6,484 nucleotides of DNA from CAIRNS01 sp049508565 (GTDB taxonomy: Bacteria; Elusimicrobiota; Endomicrobiia; Endomicrobiales; CAIRNS01). The translations under genes and the position numbers were made by a program. Positions 4,474-6,484 of the stretch are shown in pieces. The stretch lies in the NCBI GenBank assembly GCA_049508565.1, contig JBELAT010000173.1, positions 1-6,484 on the forward strand, read 5' to 3'. Position 1 is the first letter of the stretch. Every line of letters starts with the position of its first letter. The notes below the pieces were generated by a model. The model was not told the origin of the DNA, ran no database searches, and saw only the letters and a program-made list of their open reading frames with translations.

Positions 4474-5963
4474 TATCATTAACTACCATTCTCATCGGAG
4501 TTTCATTCTCGCTCATTGTCAGTATTCTTTCGAGTAAAGCCTCCGCCCGGTTCGGGATACCTGCTCTGCTGATTTTTTTAATCATTGGCATGATTGCTGG
4601 TTCTGAGGGTGTCGGACATATTGCTTTCAATAATCCCCGGATTGCCCAATACATCGGTATTGTTGCACTTATATTCATTCTTTTCTCAGGTGGTCTTGAA
4701 ACGCAATGGGAAAGCGTCCGTCCGGTATTGCGTGAAGGGATTGCATTGTCGACTATAGGCGTTTTGACCACGGCAGCTTTTCTCGGCGGGTTTGTTGTCC
4801 TGGTATGTAAATTTACAGTAAAGGAAGGGCTTCTTCTGGGGGCTATTGTTTCATCAACGGACGCAGCCGCCGTTTTTTCAGTTTTGCGTTCACGAAAAGT
4901 AAGTCTCGCGGCAAAACTGAAACCGCTGCTTGAATTTGAATCGGGATCTAATGATCCGATGGGCGTATTTTTAACCATCGGGTTCCTCACTCTTGTGACA
5001 AATCCCCTGGCGCGGCTGTCGGGTATGATCCCTCTGTTTTTTCTTCAGATGGGCGTTGGCGCTCTGGCGGGATACCTCGCGGGCAAAGGCATTGTCTGGG
5101 TGATTAATAATTTGAAACTCGAATACGACGGATTGTATCCGGTGCTGACGATGTCTCTGGTGCTTTTGACGTATGCGGTTACTGGTGTGTTACAAGGAAG
5201 CGGTTTTCTTGCGGTCTATATTGTCGGATTAATGATGGGAAACAATAACTTTATCCAGAAACGTAACCTGATACATTATCATGGCGGTCTGGCGTGGCTG
5301 ATGCAGATAGTGATGTTTCTTGTTCTGGGTCTTCTGGTCTTTCCGTCGAGACTAATTCCCATAGCCGGTCCCGGGTTGTTAATGGCATTATTTCTGATAT
5401 GTGTTGCGCGCCCTATCGGTGTCTTTGTATCCCTTGCGCGTTCCGCGTTTACTGTGCGTCAAAAATTGTTTGTATCCTGGGTTGGACTGCGTGGTTCGGT
5501 TCCCATCGTTTTGGCGACGTTTCCTCTTCTGGCCGGCATCGTTCACGCAGAATTGATGTTTAATATTATATTTTTTATTGTGCTTGCATCAACACTGGTG
5601 CAGGGGACCTCTATCTCTCTGGCGATTCGAGTGCTCGGTGTGGGTATGCCCTACAGCGAAAAGAGGACATATCCGATTGAATTTCAGCAAACGGATGATC
5701 TTAATACCCGTATGCTTGATTATGCGGTTCCCTTCGGGTCCTGTATGATCGGCAAAATGATTTTCGAGCTGGAATTGCCATCTGACAGCTTAATAACAAT
5801 GATTGTACGTAATGAAAACTTTATCATCCCCAGTGGTAAAACAGTTATAGAAGAAGGCGACATACTTCTCATACTGGTTAACAATAATAACCTCGTTGAA
5901 GTCCAACAGATTTGCTCCACCTGCAAAATTGAAACTAATGCATCATCTGAGGTACAAGTATGA
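4470..5963 (+). CDS. nhaP2: CPA1-family K+/H+ antiporter (NhaP2/CvrA type) with C-terminal RCK_C domain
   Basis: Inner-membrane cation/proton antiporter (497 residues) that exports K+ or Na+ in exchange for protons, for ion and volume balance. Residues 1-390 form about a dozen hydrophobic segments of the Na+/H+ exchanger domain. Key sites are S128-S-T-D131 in GAIVSSTDAAAVFSVLR, the ion-binding Asn161-Asp162 in FESGSNDP, and GLRGSVPI (339-346) with Arg341. Residues about 408-485 form a soluble TrkA-C/RCK_C domain (MLDYAVPFGS...IPSGKTVIEEGDILLIL), which points to NhaP2/CvrA rather than plain NhaP. E. coli CvrA is longer (about 578) because of an extra C-terminal domain; this protein ends after RCK_C. 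The ATG overlaps the tcdA stop, and no good Shine-Dalgarno is seen, so translation was probably coupled to tcdA and may suffer from the IS upstream. Ion preference is inferred from the family. Confidence 0.88.
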   Translation: MISLTTILIGVSFSLIVSILSSKASARFGIPALLIFLIIGMIAGSEGVGHIAFNNPRIAQYIGIVALIFILFSGGLETQWESVRPVLREGIALSTIGVLTTAAFLGGFVVLVCKFTVKEGLLLGAIVSSTDAAAVFSVLRSRKVSLAAKLKPLLEFESGSNDPMGVFLTIGFLTLVTNPLARLSGMIPLFFLQMGVGALAGYLAGKGIVWVINNLKLEYDGLYPVLTMSLVLLTYAVTGVLQGSGFLAVYIVGLMMGNNNFIQKRNLIHYHGGLAWLMQIVMFLVLGLLVFPSRLIPIAGPGLLMALFLICVARPIGVFVSLARSAFTVRQKLFVSWVGLRGSVPIVLATFPLLAGIVHAELMFNIIFFIVLASTLVQGTSISLAIRVLGVGMPYSEKRTYPIEFQQTDDLNTRMLDYAVPFGSCMIGKMIFELELPSDSLITMIVRNENFIIPSGKTVIEEGDILLILVNNNNLVEVQQICSTCKIETNASSEVQV

Positions 5964-6484
5964 TTAAAAGTCAGCACGGTAAAAACGTAAAACTACTCAT
6001 TTTCCTTCTTTTTATGGTGCCGTGCCAGCTTTCGGCTGGACTGTTCGGTGGCTCCGGCAAATCCCGGATTGAAGAACTTTTGCATTCATCAGCCATGAAA
6101 GCTACAAATATCGGCATAAAAGTGGTAGCGCTCAGTTCAGGGAAAAATATTATCGATTATAATGGTGCCCATCTGTTTATTCCGGCCTCCACCGTGAAAA
6201 TACTTACTGCATATACGGCATTAAAGGTTCTTTCTTCCCAGTATACTTTTCATACTGACATTATAACCGATGCATATAGCGATTCAACAACGGTGCATAA
6301 TCTATACATTAAGGGTTATGGCGATCCATCGATGTCGTTGGCAGATATCAATTTCCAGGCATTGTCAGTGGCAGAGAAAATAAAACATATTTCGGGTGAT
6401 GTTATTGTTGATACTTCTTTTTTTGATGCCCTACAGTTCGGGCATGGGTGGATGTGGGATGAAGGGATTGTTTCATGGAATGCG
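5960..6484 (+). CDS. dacB: D-alanyl-D-alanine carboxypeptidase/endopeptidase, PBP4 type (peptidase S13), N-terminal part
   Basis: Periplasmic penicillin-binding protein that trims or cleaves peptidoglycan cross-links. Only the first 175 codons are in the window; the frame is open at the right edge. A basic N-terminus and hydrophobic core (KLLIFLLFMVPCQLSAG) form a signal peptide, probably cut near Ala26. The catalytic SxxK motif is S77-T-V-K80 in FIPASTVKILTAYTAL, followed by YIKGYGDPSMS (116-126), matching the S13 'L.GxGDPt.' motif. SGDVIVDTSFFD and GHGWMWDEG match the S13 region where PBP4's inserted domain begins. The SxN and KTG motifs should lie downstream. The start ATG overlaps the antiporter stop (ATGA), with a Shine-Dalgarno GAGGT at 5949-5953, six bases upstream. 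It is the last visible member of the prmA operon. Confidence 0.88.
   Translation, partial: MIKSQHGKNVKLLIFLLFMVPCQLSAGLFGGSGKSRIEELLHSSAMKATNIGIKVVALSSGKNIIDYNGAHLFIPASTVKILTAYTALKVLSSQYTFHTDIITDAYSDSTTVHNLYIKGYGDPSMSLADINFQALSVAEKIKHISGDVIVDTSFFDALQFGHGWMWDEGIVSWNA

Noticed and set aside
4460..4990. 176-codon open frame on the minus strand
   Set aside because: It lies opposite the strongly supported antiporter gene, has a serine/threonine/proline/arginine-rich composition without recognisable motifs, and is best explained as a shadow of that gene.
4375..5800. 14-base direct repeat AGCTTAATAACAAT at 4375-4388 and 5787-5800
   Set aside because: Both copies are in coding frames and encode the similar tetrapeptide SLIT in unrelated proteins; one repeat of this length is not surprising by chance in an A+T-rich window.
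5877..5893. GGTTA/TAACC inverted repeat around the run of asparagine codons in the antiporter
   Set aside because: A short stem inside coding sequence, explained by codons for VNNNNL.

Overview
The window is a stretch of bacterial chromosome, probably from an anaerobic Gram-negative (diderm) organism. The diderm reading rests on a PBP4-type D,D-peptidase with a signal peptide. The anaerobic reading rests on a ferredoxin:thioredoxin-reductase-like catalytic subunit fused to rubredoxin and paired with a glutaredoxin. The phylum cannot be fixed from this sequence alone.

Layout, left to right. (1) The C-terminal part of a major facilitator superfamily (MFS) transporter runs in from the left edge (3-761). 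(2) A 154-base gap carries a possible promoter and a strong Shine-Dalgarno site. (3) A two-gene redox cassette follows, with two bases between the genes: a CxxC glutaredoxin-like protein (916-1197) and an FTR catalytic domain fused to a rubredoxin domain (1200-1694). (4) A new promoter candidate (1731-1758) precedes a compact operon: prmA (1786-2661), tcdA (2658-4473, broken), a K+/H+ antiporter of the NhaP2/CvrA type (4470-5963), and a dacB/PBP4-type gene that leaves the right edge (5960-6484). Every junction in this operon is an ATGA stop/start overlap.

tcdA is interrupted by a complete-looking IS630-family insertion sequence (about 3009-4121). The element has a 343-residue DDE transposase on the minus strand and terminal inverted repeats that match at 28 of 29 positions. 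Both tcdA halves are clearly recognisable. Removing the element does not restore the gene, however: the reading frames on the two sides disagree, and about 17-19 residues expected between them are missing. The insertion therefore seems to be accompanied by a small loss of target DNA.

How the genes work together: the redox cassette plausibly passes electrons from ferredoxin through the FTR-rubredoxin protein to the glutaredoxin-like protein, for disulfide reduction. The prmA operon mixes translation-related modification (L11 methylation, tRNA t6A cyclisation) with ion homeostasis and peptidoglycan trimming; there is no obvious single pathway. The IS should inactivate tRNA cyclic-t6A formation from this locus and may weaken expression of the antiporter and peptidase genes downstream. 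I found no convincing new multi-gene system; the redox cassette and the IS junctions most deserve a second look.
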